Part shown: positions 54,022 through 62,698 of the stretch, piece by piece
Numbering within the stretch: position 1 is the stretch's first letter
How the letters are laid out: every line of letters begins with the position of its first letter
Assembly: GCF_027460065.1 (NCBI RefSeq)
Contig: NZ_JAPYZZ010000001.1
Coordinates: forward strand, 438,864-502,863
Direction of reading: 5' to 3'
Source of the DNA: Martinezella rhizogenes
GTDB taxonomy: Bacteria; Pseudomonadota; Alphaproteobacteria; Rhizobiales; Rhizobiaceae
Length of the DNA stretch: 64,000 nucleotides
Made by a program: the position numbers and the translations under genes
The notes under the pieces: generated by a model
Databases searched by the model: none
Told to the model about the DNA's origin: nothing
The model's input: the letters and a program-made list of their open reading frames with translations, nothing else

Positions 54022-55620
54022 TCAGAACAGGCTGCCTTGATTGCCAGGGCCGGAGGAAGCCGGTTTCGCCGGCTTCTTTTTTGGTGAGGCGGCAGTATCC
54101 GGGGCGGGTGTCCCCTCTCCCGTCGTGATGGCGGAAACGCGGCCATCGGCAAATTCCATCGAGACCACAGCGCCTGAGGCAATGGCGGCGGCACGGGTCA
54201 ATGGCCGGTTCTCTTCGTCACGGATCACGGCATAACCGCGATTCAGCACGTTTTTGTAGGACAGGGATTGCAGGATACGGTCATGAGCGGCGAGACCGGA
54301 ACGGTTCTGCGCCATGCGGTGCAGCACTGCTGTATCGGCCCGGCGCGCTGCGGTGACGACCCGTTCCTTCTGCCGTTCCAGCTGGCCAAGCAGGCGGGCA
54401 GGAAGCGAACGCAGCGCGGAATCGAATGAATCAACCCGGCCTTTGCCCTGCAACAGACGGCGCTCCACCAGGGTCTCGGCCCGTTGCATGCGCTCGGTGA
54501 TCCGCTGCCTGTGATGTTTGAGACCGTTCAGCAAGGTTTCCGGTCTCAGTTCCGAGGCGGAACGTTCAAAGGCGCGGCGCTTGTTCAGCGTCGTCAATTC
54601 CAATCCACGGCCAAGACCGCTCGCAGCCTCATCGAAACGGCGGCGCGGCAGGGCGAGAAGTTGATCGAGGGACGGCAAAGCGCGCACGAGCGCCCGCACG
54701 CCCTGACGTCGATTATCCATCTGCCGCGAAACCGAACCGGAGAGGCGGGCAGCAAGACCGGAAAGCTGCGCTTCGAGTTCCGCCCGCACCGGCACCGCCA
54801 TTTCAGCAGCGCCTGTCGGCGTCGGCGCCCGCACATCGGCGGCATAATCGATCAATGTCGTATCGGTCTCGTGCCCGACGGCGGAAATCAGCGGGATTTC
54901 GCTCTCGGCCGCCGCCCGCACGACGATTTCGTCGTTGAAGCTCCAGAGGTCTTCAAGGCTGCCGCCACCGCGCGCGACGATCAGCACATCGGGACGGGCA
55001 ATGTCGCCACCGGGCTTCAGCGCATTGAAGCCACGAATGGCGTTCGCCACCTCCTCGCCCGAGCCTTCGCCCTGCACCTTGACCGGCCAGACGACGACAT
55101 GGACCGGAAACCGATCCGAGATACGGTGAAGAATATCGCGAATAACCGCACCCGTGGGCGAGGTGACGACGCCGATGACACGCGGCATGAATGGCAGGGG
55201 ACGCTTGCGGGTCGCATCAAAAAGTCCCTCTGCCGCCAGCCGCCGACGGCGATCCTCCAGAAGCGCCATCAGCGCGCCGGCACCGGCTGGCTCCAGGTTT
55301 TCGATGACGATCTGGTATTTGGACGAACCGGGAAAGGTGGTGATCTTGCCCGTCGCGATCACTTCCATCCCCTCTTCCGGGCGAAACTTCAGCCGAGAAA
55401 ACGTGCCCTTCCAGATCACCGCGTCGATACGGGCGCGATCATCCTTCAGCGAGAAATAGGCGTGGCCGGAAGAATGCGGACCCCGATAGCCGGAGATTTC
55501 GCCGCGCACCCGCACTTGTTCGAAAGCCGTCTCCACCGTGCGCTTGATGGAACCTGACAGTTCGGACACCGAAAATTCGGCAAGATTGCTCAATGCGGCG
55601 TGGGAGAAGATATCGCTCAT
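54022..55620 (-). CDS. xseA: exodeoxyribonuclease VII large subunit
   Basis: The 532-residue subunit degrades single-stranded DNA together with XseB. It has an N-terminal OB fold ([35 protein letters not shown]), the catalytic core with [37 protein letters not shown], and a long coiled region. A Lys/Pro-rich C-terminal tail ([13 protein letters not shown]) extends it. The start at 55620 ([20 protein letters not shown]) fits the family; in-frame upstream codons do not. xseB is not adjacent. Confidence 0.96.
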   Translation of the reverse strand: MSDIFSHAALSNLAEFSVSELSGSIKRTVETAFEQVRVRGEISGYRGPHSSGHAYFSLKDDRARIDAVIWKGTFSRLKFRPEEGMEVIATGKITTFPGSSKYQIVIENLEPAGAGALMALLEDRRRRLAAEGLFDATRKRPLPFMPRVIGVVTSPTGAVIRDILHRISDRFPVHVVVWPVKVQGEGSGEEVANAIRGFNALKPGGDIARPDVLIVARGGGSLEDLWSFNDEIVVRAAAESEIPLISAVGHETDTTLIDYAADVRAPTPTGAAEMAVPVRAELEAQLSGLAARLSGSVSRQMDNRRQGVRALVRALPSLDQLLALPRRRFDEAASGLGRGLELTTLNKRRAFERSASELRPETLLNGLKHHRQRITERMQRAETLVERRLLQGKGRVDSFDSALRSLPARLLGQLERQKERVVTAARRADTAVLHRMAQNRSGLAAHDRILQSLSYKNVLNRGYAVIRDEENRPLTRAAAIASGAVVSMEFADGRVSAITTGEGTPAPDTAASPKKKPAKPASSGPGNQGSLF

Positions 55621-55809
55621 GACCGTTTGTAACCAAAAGCCGTCGATTCGGAAATGCCGACATCGGCTCGCCGATTTTAACGACGATGAAACCATATCCT
55701 CAACTAACGAGTTAGGAAAACAGGGATTGGAGGAGAAAACAAGGGTTCGTTAGGGAAGGAGACGCTACGTCTTGTTCCAGACCCGGCAACCAAAGAGGAG
55801 GCGGCATCC

Positions 55810-56052
55810 ATGATTTTTCTTACCGCCACAGTGCTTGGCGTAACCGCAGTTGCGTTGCGTTCTGTCTTCAGCATCGTTTTCATCTGCATGATGATTATCG
55901 GCGCCTACGGTGTCGCGATGGTGCTTTCTTCCACGGCCGTGCCGCTGATGTCGCTGCTTCTGGCGCTTGCCGGTTATAATTTCGGCGTCGTGGGTGTCGT
56001 GATCGGCCTTCTGGTGCTGCAGCGCCCGCGCTCCACGCAGCCGACGCTTTAA
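55810..56052 (+). CDS. small membrane protein of unknown function
   Basis: The 80-residue protein is almost wholly hydrophobic, with about three membrane segments (ATVLGVTAVALRSVFSIVFICMMIIGAYGVAMVL, then VPLMSLLLALAGYNFGVVGVVIGLLVL). GGAGG lies nine bases before the ATG. I do not recognise a family. It is twelve bases upstream of a second small membrane-protein gene, so the two may form an operon. Confidence 0.7.
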   Translation: MIFLTATVLGVTAVALRSVFSIVFICMMIIGAYGVAMVLSSTAVPLMSLLLALAGYNFGVVGVVIGLLVLQRPRSTQPTL

Positions 56053-56064
56053 AAGCCCACCCCG

Positions 56065-56427
56065 TTGAGACTTCCGCACTTCGCGCTGACCGAAATTTGC
56101 GGATTGGCGGTCGATCTTGCCGTTACCAGTCTGCTTGTTTTCTATCTCCGCGTCGATCCGCTGGCAGCCCGTTTGCCGGGTGCGGCGGCGGGGCTTGCGA
56201 CGAGCTGGCGGCTGAACCGTTCGAACGGCAGCGAACTGAACGGCTTTCTGAGGAATGCGGTCACGCTTACCTCCCGCATCGTCGGCGTCGGCCTGTTTGC
56301 CCTGCTGTTGTGGCGCAACCCGCTGCTGCAGCCGCTCATCCCGCTCGCACTTTCAGCGATCGCAGCACTGATCCTGGCGCTTTACGGATATGTTCGGCTG
56401 CAAAAACGGCGGCGGGATCCGGATTAA
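56065..56427 (+). CDS. GtrA-like small membrane protein with TTG start
   Basis: The 120-residue protein has about four hydrophobic helices and a polar loop [19 protein letters not shown] between the second and third, resembling GtrA/YngA-type polyprenyl-linked flippases. The only start that keeps the first helix is TTG at 56065, without a clear ribosome site. Its stop overlaps that of the convergent Gfo/Idh/MocA gene. The GtrA assignment is tentative. Confidence 0.65.
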   Translation: MRLPHFALTEICGLAVDLAVTSLLVFYLRVDPLAARLPGAAAGLATSWRLNRSNGSELNGFLRNAVTLTSRIVGVGLFALLLWRNPLLQPLIPLALSAIAALILALYGYVRLQKRRRDPD

Positions 56428-57407
56428 ACCGTTTCCCAACCGTCGTTTTCCGCCGCCCGGTAGATGGCGTCGATAAAAAGCTGGTTGTTCCTTGAATTTT
56501 CCAGCGTGACGACTTCGCCCTCGCCTCTCACCGCGCGGGCGAAGGCCTCCGCCTCGAGCTTGTACTGGCGGCTATCCTGATACCGGAAGACCTGCGACTG
56601 GTTATGGGCCTGATTGGTCAGTTCGATTTCTTCCGCACCCCAGCGATTGGCGTTGAACGGGGATTTGACCTCGATGTAGCCATCGGTGCCGTGGAAGACC
56701 ATGAGTTGACGGGAGGCAAGCTGGGTTGCCAGATAGAAGCTCAGCTCGAAAGTGCCGAAATCGGCCCGGACGCTGGAATAAATATCGGTGCCGAATTCCC
56801 TGTCACGCTCCACCGTGGCCTGCACGCGCCTGGGCTCGGCGCCGGTGGCAAAACGGGTCACGATGGTTGGGTAAACGCCGATATCAGGCAGCGCCCCGCC
56901 ACCCAATTCGGGAATATTGCGCATATTGCCGGGATCGCGATTGAAATAGCTGAAAGCGCCCTGCACATGTTTCAGCGTGCCGATGGCGCCCGACGCCAGC
57001 AATTCCTTCACCTTCGCCCAAACAGGGGAATAGGTGACCATAAAAGCCTCGGATACGAGGACGCCATTGCGGTCTCTCGCAGCGATGAGCGTATCGATCT
57101 CTTCCGCTTTTAATGCAATCGGCTTTTCGCAGAGAACATGTTTGCCAGCATCGGCGGCCTTGATGGTCCACTCCACATGCTGCGCGGTGGGAAGCGGAAT
57201 ATAGACCGCGTCGATCACATCCGATGCCAGCATCTCCTCATAGGAGCCGAAGGCATGGGGCACGGAAAAACGCTCGGCTACTGCACGCGCTTTGGCGTGA
57301 TCTCGGCTGGTAATGGCGCTGACCACACAGTTTTGCGCATCCTGTATTGCCGGAATGACGTGATCCTGAGCGATCTTCGCCGTTGAGATTATTCCGAAGC
57401 GCAGCAT
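56424..57407 (-). CDS. Gfo/Idh/MocA family oxidoreductase
   Basis: The 327-residue protein has a Rossmann NAD(P) half ([20 protein letters not shown]), the family signature VLCEKPIAL at about residues 91-99, and a dehydrogenase half with [29 protein letters not shown] and [18 protein letters not shown]. It probably oxidises or interconverts a sugar or cyclitol; trans-dihydrodiol or xylose dehydrogenase-type members are similar. Substrate is unknown. It is convergent with the GtrA-like gene. Confidence 0.92.
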   Translation of the reverse strand: MLRFGIISTAKIAQDHVIPAIQDAQNCVVSAITSRDHAKARAVAERFSVPHAFGSYEEMLASDVIDAVYIPLPTAQHVEWTIKAADAGKHVLCEKPIALKAEEIDTLIAARDRNGVLVSEAFMVTYSPVWAKVKELLASGAIGTLKHVQGAFSYFNRDPGNMRNIPELGGGALPDIGVYPTIVTRFATGAEPRRVQATVERDREFGTDIYSSVRADFGTFELSFYLATQLASRQLMVFHGTDGYIEVKSPFNANRWGAEEIELTNQAHNQSQVFRYQDSRQYKLEAEAFARAVRGEGEVVTLENSRNNQLFIDAIYRAAENDGWETV

Positions 57408-57590
57408 TCCCGTTCTCCCACTCTGCCATTTATTCGGAAACTTACCATCCCGGCACCATGTGGCAAGCCGGCAAAGTCCAATCAGTATAAATTATGGCTG
57501 GATATGTCCTGCCTTTGTCGGCCTGGTTGCTTTTATCGAGATCGTTAAAGGGAAACTATGCTATCAGTAACCCCAATGGAGAAACATGAA

Positions 57591-58151
57591 ATGTCCTCTT
57601 CTCACACCGCACTGCTCGTCATCGACGTTCAGGAATCGTTTCGGCACACCCCTTATTTCGAGGAAAGCGGGCTCGCCGCCTATCTGGAGAAACAGCAGGC
57701 ATTGATCGACGGCGCCAAGGCCGCGGGAATTCCCGTTGTTCAAATCTTCCATGTCGATGGCGACAAGGCCTTCTCGAAAGACAGCGGCTATGTCCGTGCG
57801 CTGGAGGGTGTGGAAATCGCACCCGACATGACCTTTCACAAGAACCGCCATTCGGCCTTTGCCGGCACCGGCCTTGAAATCTGGCTGACGCAGAAGGGCA
57901 TCAACCGGTTGATCGTCTCCGGCATCCGCACCGAACAATGCTGCGAAACGACCACCCGGCACGCCTCCGACCTCGGCTACAGTGTCGACTACGTTACCGA
58001 GGCGACGCTGACCTTTCCGATGACGCACGCCTCCGGCACGGTGTTCAGCGCGGAAGACATCCGTAAGCGGACCGAGCTGGTGCTGGCCGGCCGCTTCGCG
58101 CGCATCGCCACTGTGAGCGACGCGCTTGCACCCCTGAAGGCAGCAGCCTGA
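57591..58151 (+). CDS. isochorismatase-like cysteine hydrolase
   Basis: The 186-residue protein has the catalytic triad of the family: Asp in LLVIDVQESF, Lys in KNRHSAFAG, and Cys in GIRTEQCCETTTRHASDLGY. It hydrolyses an amide or enol-ether bond of unknown substrate. Start at 57591 (MSSSHTALL) is closest to the family length; ATGs at 57558 and 57576 are alternatives. It overlaps the AraC-family gene that follows by one base. Confidence 0.9.
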   Translation: MSSSHTALLVIDVQESFRHTPYFEESGLAAYLEKQQALIDGAKAAGIPVVQIFHVDGDKAFSKDSGYVRALEGVEIAPDMTFHKNRHSAFAGTGLEIWLTQKGINRLIVSGIRTEQCCETTTRHASDLGYSVDYVTEATLTFPMTHASGTVFSAEDIRKRTELVLAGRFARIATVSDALAPLKAAA

Positions 58152-59134
58152 TGGATAAGGGCGGCACACGCGTCATTCCTTTTTATACGCTTGTGCCGCC
58201 GCACGCGCTGTTGCTCGATATTGCCGGTCCCCTGCAGGTGATCCGTTATGCCAATGAGGAGCAGAACAATATTTTTTTCGATTGCCGCTACATCGCGGCA
58301 CAGGACAGGCAACAATCCTCGATCGGCCTTGGCATTTGCGGGCTGGAGACCCTGCCTGTCACACTGCCGGAGAATGCCTTTCTGCTGATCTCCGGCAGCA
58401 CCTCGCGCTCCGAGAGCGAACCGGAAACTCGGCGGGAGCGGCAGGCACTGGCAGCATGGCTGCGCCGCGCCGTGCGTGTCGACACGACAGTCATTTCCAT
58501 CTGCTCCGGCGCATTGCTGGCGGGTGACGCCGGCCTTTTCGACGGGCGGAACTGCACCACGCACAGCGACTGCATCGCGGCGCTCCGCCGTGTCGCGCCT
58601 TTGTCCCAGGTGGCCGAAAACCGCCTGTTTGTCGAGGATGGCAACCGCTTTTCCAGCGCAGGCATCTCCACCGGCATCGACCTTATGCTGCATGTGGTTT
58701 CGCGGCTGACATCCCCCGCCGTCGCGGCGCGCATTGCCCAAACCATGGTCGTTTATCTCAGGCGTAACGGCAGCGATCCGCAGATTTCCCCCTGGCTTAC
58801 CGGCCGTAACCACATGCACCCCGCCATTCACCGGGTGCAGGACCGGGTGATGACTGAGCCGGCACAGGATTGGTCGCTGGAGCGGCTGGCCGATATCGCA
58901 GCACTCAGCGAAAGACATCTGTCGCGCCTGTTTCGCGAGCATACCGGCATCAGCGTCATCGATTACGTCAATCTGATGCGGATCAATCTCGCCCGTGACA
59001 TTCTTGAAAATAGCCGCCTCGATATGGAAGCCATCGCCGAGCGGGCGGGTTTTGCCTCCGCCCGGCATTTGCGGCGCGTCTGGCAACAGCATAATCGTTA
59101 TCCGCCCAGCCACTATCGCGGCTTTCAGTCCTGA
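58151..59134 (+). CDS. AraC-family regulator with DJ-1/PfpI-like domain
   Basis: The 327-residue protein has an N-terminal GATase1/DJ-1 domain (LLLDIAGPLQVIRYAN, ISICSGALLAGDAGLFDGR with the nucleophile-elbow Cys) and a C-terminal AraC helix-turn-helix pair (LADIAALSERHLSRLFREHTG and AERAGFASARHLRRVWQQH). Members of this type (FtrA-like) respond to small molecules. It starts on the stop of the isochorismatase-like gene and is probably its regulator. Confidence 0.92.
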   Translation: MDKGGTRVIPFYTLVPPHALLLDIAGPLQVIRYANEEQNNIFFDCRYIAAQDRQQSSIGLGICGLETLPVTLPENAFLLISGSTSRSESEPETRRERQALAAWLRRAVRVDTTVISICSGALLAGDAGLFDGRNCTTHSDCIAALRRVAPLSQVAENRLFVEDGNRFSSAGISTGIDLMLHVVSRLTSPAVAARIAQTMVVYLRRNGSDPQISPWLTGRNHMHPAIHRVQDRVMTEPAQDWSLERLADIAALSERHLSRLFREHTGISVIDYVNLMRINLARDILENSRLDMEAIAERAGFASARHLRRVWQQHNRYPPSHYRGFQS

Positions 59135-59240
59135 TTTTCCCGACCGTGCCCGCCGGCTGATGGGTGCCATCAAAGGAATTGAATGGTTATGCCGGCGGGC
59201 AGTTGCTAACCTGCGGCAAGTCAGCAACAGGAGCATTCCC

Positions 59241-60191
59241 GTGGAAAAACGAAGCCTTGGCCGGACTGGCCTCTCCATCGCGCCGATCGTCTTCGGTGGC
59301 AACGTGTTCGGCTGGACGGCGGATGAGAAGACTTCCTTTGCCCTGCTCAATGCATTTTTCGATGCCGGGTTCAACGCCATCGACACCGCGGATGTCTATT
59401 CCGCCTGGGTGGACGGGCATGTAGGCGGCGAATCCGAGGCGATCATCGGCAAATGGTTGAAGCAATCGAGCGTGAAGCGCGAGGAGACGGTTATCGTCAC
59501 CAAGGTCGGTTTCGACAATCGCGGCCAGAAGACCGGCCTCGGCGCCAAGTGGATCGCGGAGGCTGTCGAAGCCTCGCTGAAACGGCTGCAAACCGACTAT
59601 ATCGACCTCTATCTCGCCCACAAGCCGGATGCGGACGTCCCGCTGGAAGAGACGCTTGCCGCCTTCGCAAAACTGAAGGAACAGGGAAAAATCCGCGCCA
59701 TCGGCTGCTCCAACTATTCCGCGAGCCAGCTTCAAGAGGCACTGGATGTGGCTCGGAAGAATGATCTCCCGCGTTATGATGTGCTGCAGCCGGAATACAA
59801 CCTTTACAACCGCGCAGATTTTGAAGGTCCTCTTGCCGACCTTTGCGTCAAGGAGGATATCGGCGTCATCAACTATTACAGCCTCGCAGCCGGTTTCCTG
59901 ACCGGGAAATATCGCGCCAAGGCGGATACGGAGGGTGTTGCTCGCAGCTATCGCGTCGGCGAATATGTCAACACGCGTGGCCTTGCCGTTCTCGGCGCCA
60001 TGGATGCGGTGGCGGTGCAGACCGGGGCCAAGCTCGCGGATATCGCGCTGGCGTGGCTGCTGCGGAAAAAGACGATAACCGCACCGATTGCCAGCGCCAC
60101 CAGCCTGTCGCAGCTTGAAAGCTTCAAACGTGCTGTCGAGCTGAAGCTGACCGATGAGATGATGACCCTTCTCGACAAGGCAGGCGCTTAA
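59241..60191 (+). CDS. aldo/keto reductase
   Basis: The 316-residue TIM-barrel NADPH enzyme has the AKR tetrad: Asp and Tyr in NAIDTADVYSAW, Lys in IVTKVGF, and His in YLAHKPDAD. RTGLSIAPIVFGGNVFG is the usual N-terminus. The start codon is GTG at 59241 with CAGGAG upstream. A GNAT gene follows one base after the stop. Substrate is not predictable. Confidence 0.9.
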   Translation: MEKRSLGRTGLSIAPIVFGGNVFGWTADEKTSFALLNAFFDAGFNAIDTADVYSAWVDGHVGGESEAIIGKWLKQSSVKREETVIVTKVGFDNRGQKTGLGAKWIAEAVEASLKRLQTDYIDLYLAHKPDADVPLEETLAAFAKLKEQGKIRAIGCSNYSASQLQEALDVARKNDLPRYDVLQPEYNLYNRADFEGPLADLCVKEDIGVINYYSLAAGFLTGKYRAKADTEGVARSYRVGEYVNTRGLAVLGAMDAVAVQTGAKLADIALAWLLRKKTITAPIASATSLSQLESFKRAVELKLTDEMMTLLDKAGA

Positions 60192-60192
60192 G

Positions 60193-60636
60193 ATGGAACT
60201 TACAATTCGTAACGTGCAGCCGGCTGACCGGGCGGAATGGCTGCGTCTCTGGAACGATTACCTCGCCTTTTATGACGTCGATCTTGCCGATGATGTGACG
60301 GAACACACATGGACGCGTATCCTCGATCCCGCATCCCGCGTTTCCATGCGCGTGGCTATGCTCGGCGACCGAATGGCTGGTTTCGCCATCCACCATTTCC
60401 ATGATTCCACCTGGGTGAAGACACCTGACTGCTATCTGGAGGATTTGTTCGTCGATGGAGAAATCCGCGGCAAGGGAACGGGCCGGGCGCTGATGGACGA
60501 TCTGATCACCATCTGCAAGGACAAGGGCTGGTCGCGGCTTTACTGGAATACCGGCGAAGACAATCACCGCGCCCAGAAGCTCTATGACAGCTACGTGAAG
60601 AGCGACGGCCATATCCGCTATCGCATAACGTTCTGA
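60193..60636 (+). CDS. GNAT family N-acetyltransferase
   Basis: The 147-residue protein has the GNAT core: ELTIRNVQPADRAEWLRLWNDYL, then YLEDLFVDGEIRGKGTGRALMDDLITICKDKG with the R/Q-x-x-G-x-G/A acetyl-CoA loop (RGKGTGRA), and WNTGEDNHRAQKLYDSY. It starts one base after the AKR stop. Its stop abuts that of convergent LysR (TGATCA). Acceptor is unknown. Confidence 0.9.
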   Translation: MELTIRNVQPADRAEWLRLWNDYLAFYDVDLADDVTEHTWTRILDPASRVSMRVAMLGDRMAGFAIHHFHDSTWVKTPDCYLEDLFVDGEIRGKGTGRALMDDLITICKDKGWSRLYWNTGEDNHRAQKLYDSYVKSDGHIRYRITF

Positions 60637-61527
60637 TCATCCCCGGAAACGGAAGAAATCCACAAACGCCCTCAGCGCCGGGCGCATCTGCCGGCGCGAG
60701 GGATAATAGATGTAAAAGCCGTCGAAGGGCGCGCACCAGTCCTCCAGCACCCGGATGAGCCGGCCTTCCCTGATATCGTCCTCAACGCGCTGCTCGAAAA
60801 CGAAGGCGAGCCCTGCCCCGTCGATCGCCGCCCGGCGAATGAGGCTCTGGTCCGACAGGATCAAAGGTCCCTGGACATCGACCACCAGCGGCTTGCCGTT
60901 TTTCTCCAGTTCCCAGCGATAGATAAGGCCGCTGGCGAAACGGCGGCGAATGCAGCGATGCCGGATGAGATCCCTGGGATCGCGTGGCGGTGGATTTTCT
61001 GCAAAATAGGACGGAGAACCAACAATTGCGCCGCGCCATGCGCCGCTCGCCTTCACCGCAATCATATCCGCATCGAGATGTTCTCCGAGCCGCAGACCGG
61101 CATCGAAGCCCTTTGCGACAATGTCTTCGAAGCGGTCATCCGTTGAGATTTCGAGGGAAATATCGGGATAGAGCCGCAGGAACTCGCCCAGCCGGGGCAC
61201 GATGAGATCTTCGGCAGCCAGTCTTGGTAAGGTGATCCGCAGGGGGCCAGCCGGTCGTCCGCCATGCTCGGCAAGGGTTTCGATGACCGCATCGATATCG
61301 GCGAGCGCCGGGCCCAGCGTCTCGAGAAGCAACCGGCCCTCTTCCGTCGGCGAAACGCTGCGGGTGGTACGATGCAACAGGCGCAGCCCAAGGCTCGCCT
61401 CCAGCGACGATACCGCATGGCTGACGGCGGAGGGCGCTATGGCGAGTTCAGCCGCAGCCTTGCGGAAGCTGCGGCCTTCGGCGACGGCGGCAAGAACGGC
61501 CAGCTGGGAGAGTTGCACACGGTTCAT
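60637..61527 (-). CDS. LysR family transcriptional regulator
   Basis: The 296-residue protein begins MNRVQLSQLAVLAAVAEGRSFRKAAAELAIAPSAVSHAVSSLEASLGLRLLHRTTRSVSPT, a clear LysR helix-turn-helix, followed by a periplasmic-binding-like effector domain. ATG 61527 fits the family; the open frame upstream is not a gene. It is divergent from the second AKR gene (117-base gap), a typical LysR-target arrangement. Confidence 0.93.
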   Translation of the reverse strand: MNRVQLSQLAVLAAVAEGRSFRKAAAELAIAPSAVSHAVSSLEASLGLRLLHRTTRSVSPTEEGRLLLETLGPALADIDAVIETLAEHGGRPAGPLRITLPRLAAEDLIVPRLGEFLRLYPDISLEISTDDRFEDIVAKGFDAGLRLGEHLDADMIAVKASGAWRGAIVGSPSYFAENPPPRDPRDLIRHRCIRRRFASGLIYRWELEKNGKPLVVDVQGPLILSDQSLIRRAAIDGAGLAFVFEQRVEDDIREGRLIRVLEDWCAPFDGFYIYYPSRRQMRPALRAFVDFFRFRG

Positions 61528-61643
61528 TGTTCTAAATGATAGAACAACCCGCGCGGATTTGCAGCGATTATTTTTACCGCCATGAGACGCTATTTTCTGA
61601 TCACGCCCTGATGACGGGCGGTTCCTTATGGAAGGACGAACAG

Positions 61644-62645
61644 ATGAAACAAAGAACCCTTGGAAACAACCTATCCGTTTCGGCGCTTGGCCTCGGCTGC
61701 ATGGGAATGACTCATGCCTATAGCCCGACCGGCGATGAAAGCAGCGCAATAGCGACGCTGCACCGCGCCGTCGAACTCGGCGTCACCTTTTTTGATACGG
61801 CAGAGGTTTATGGGCCTTACAATAACGAGATTCTCGTCGGCAAGGGTTTGAAGCCCTATCGCGACAAGGTGGTCATCGCCACCAAATTCGGTTTCAGGAT
61901 CGACCCCAGCAAACCCGCAGGCCAGATGATGGTGGGCACCGACAGCCGGCCGGAAAATGTGCGCGCCGTCGCCGAAGCCTCGCTCAAACGTCTTGGCGTC
62001 GATGCCATCGACTTGTTTTACCAGCATCGCGTCGATCCCAATGTGCCTATCGAAGAGACGGTCGGGGCCATGGCGGAGTTGGTCCGACAAGGAAAGGTGA
62101 AACATCTCGGCCTGTCGGAGGCGAGCGCCGAAACGCTTCGCAAAGCGCACGCCACCCATCCAATTGCCGCCATTCAGAGCGAATATTCGCTGTGGACCCG
62201 CGATGTGGAGGAGAACGGCGTGCTGGAAACCTGCCGTGAGCTCGGCATTGGTTTTGTCCCCTTCAGCCCGCTTGGGCGCGGGGCTCTGACGGGCGCGCTG
62301 AAGTCACTCGACGGCCTCGCTGCCGATGATTTCCGTCGCGGCCTGCCGCGCTTCCAAAGCGAAAACTTCGACGCCAATCTGGCACTCATCCAGCTTCTGG
62401 AAGACATGGCGGCTGAAAAGGGCGTTACCGCCGGACGACTGGCGCTGGCCTGGGTGCTGGCACAGGGCGACTTCATCGTTCCTATCCCCGGCACCACAAA
62501 AACCGCCAATCTGGAGAAAAACGTCGCTGCAGCGGATGTTTCGCTGACGGCGGAGGAAGTTGCGAGCCTCGGTGCCCTCCTCTCCCCGGCAAAGGTTGCG
62601 GGAGAACGATATCCCGCGCGCATGTCCCAGATGGCCAACCGCTAG
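61644..62645 (+). CDS. aldo/keto reductase (YajO/PLR-like)
   Basis: The 333-residue reductase has the AKR tetrad: Asp/Tyr in [12 protein letters not shown], Lys in VIATKFGF, His in FYQHRVDPN. The N-terminus ([17 protein letters not shown]) is of the YajO/pyridoxal-reductase-like group. GGAAGGA stands about nine bases before the ATG. It is divergent from LysR, its probable regulator, and ends at a strong bidirectional terminator. Confidence 0.92.
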   Translation: MKQRTLGNNLSVSALGLGCMGMTHAYSPTGDESSAIATLHRAVELGVTFFDTAEVYGPYNNEILVGKGLKPYRDKVVIATKFGFRIDPSKPAGQMMVGTDSRPENVRAVAEASLKRLGVDAIDLFYQHRVDPNVPIEETVGAMAELVRQGKVKHLGLSEASAETLRKAHATHPIAAIQSEYSLWTRDVEENGVLETCRELGIGFVPFSPLGRGALTGALKSLDGLAADDFRRGLPRFQSENFDANLALIQLLEDMAAEKGVTAGRLALAWVLAQGDFIVPIPGTTKTANLEKNVAAADVSLTAEEVASLGALLSPAKVAGERYPARMSQMANR

Positions 62646-62648
62646 AAA

Positions 62649-62682
62649 CAAAAAAGCCGCGGCAACCGCCGCGGCTTTTTTC
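62649..62682. terminator. bidirectional intrinsic terminator between the AKR and pheT
   Basis: AAAAAGCCGCGG (62651-62662) pairs perfectly with CCGCGGCTTTTT (62669-62680) over 12 bases, flanked by an A-run on the left and T-run on the right. Confidence 0.9.
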
Positions 62683-62698
62683 ATTCAGCCATAGGCTT

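Noticed and set aside
57989-59386. Minus-strand open frame of about 465 codons across the AraC-family gene.
   Set aside because: The plus-strand genes have clear motifs; the antisense frame has none.
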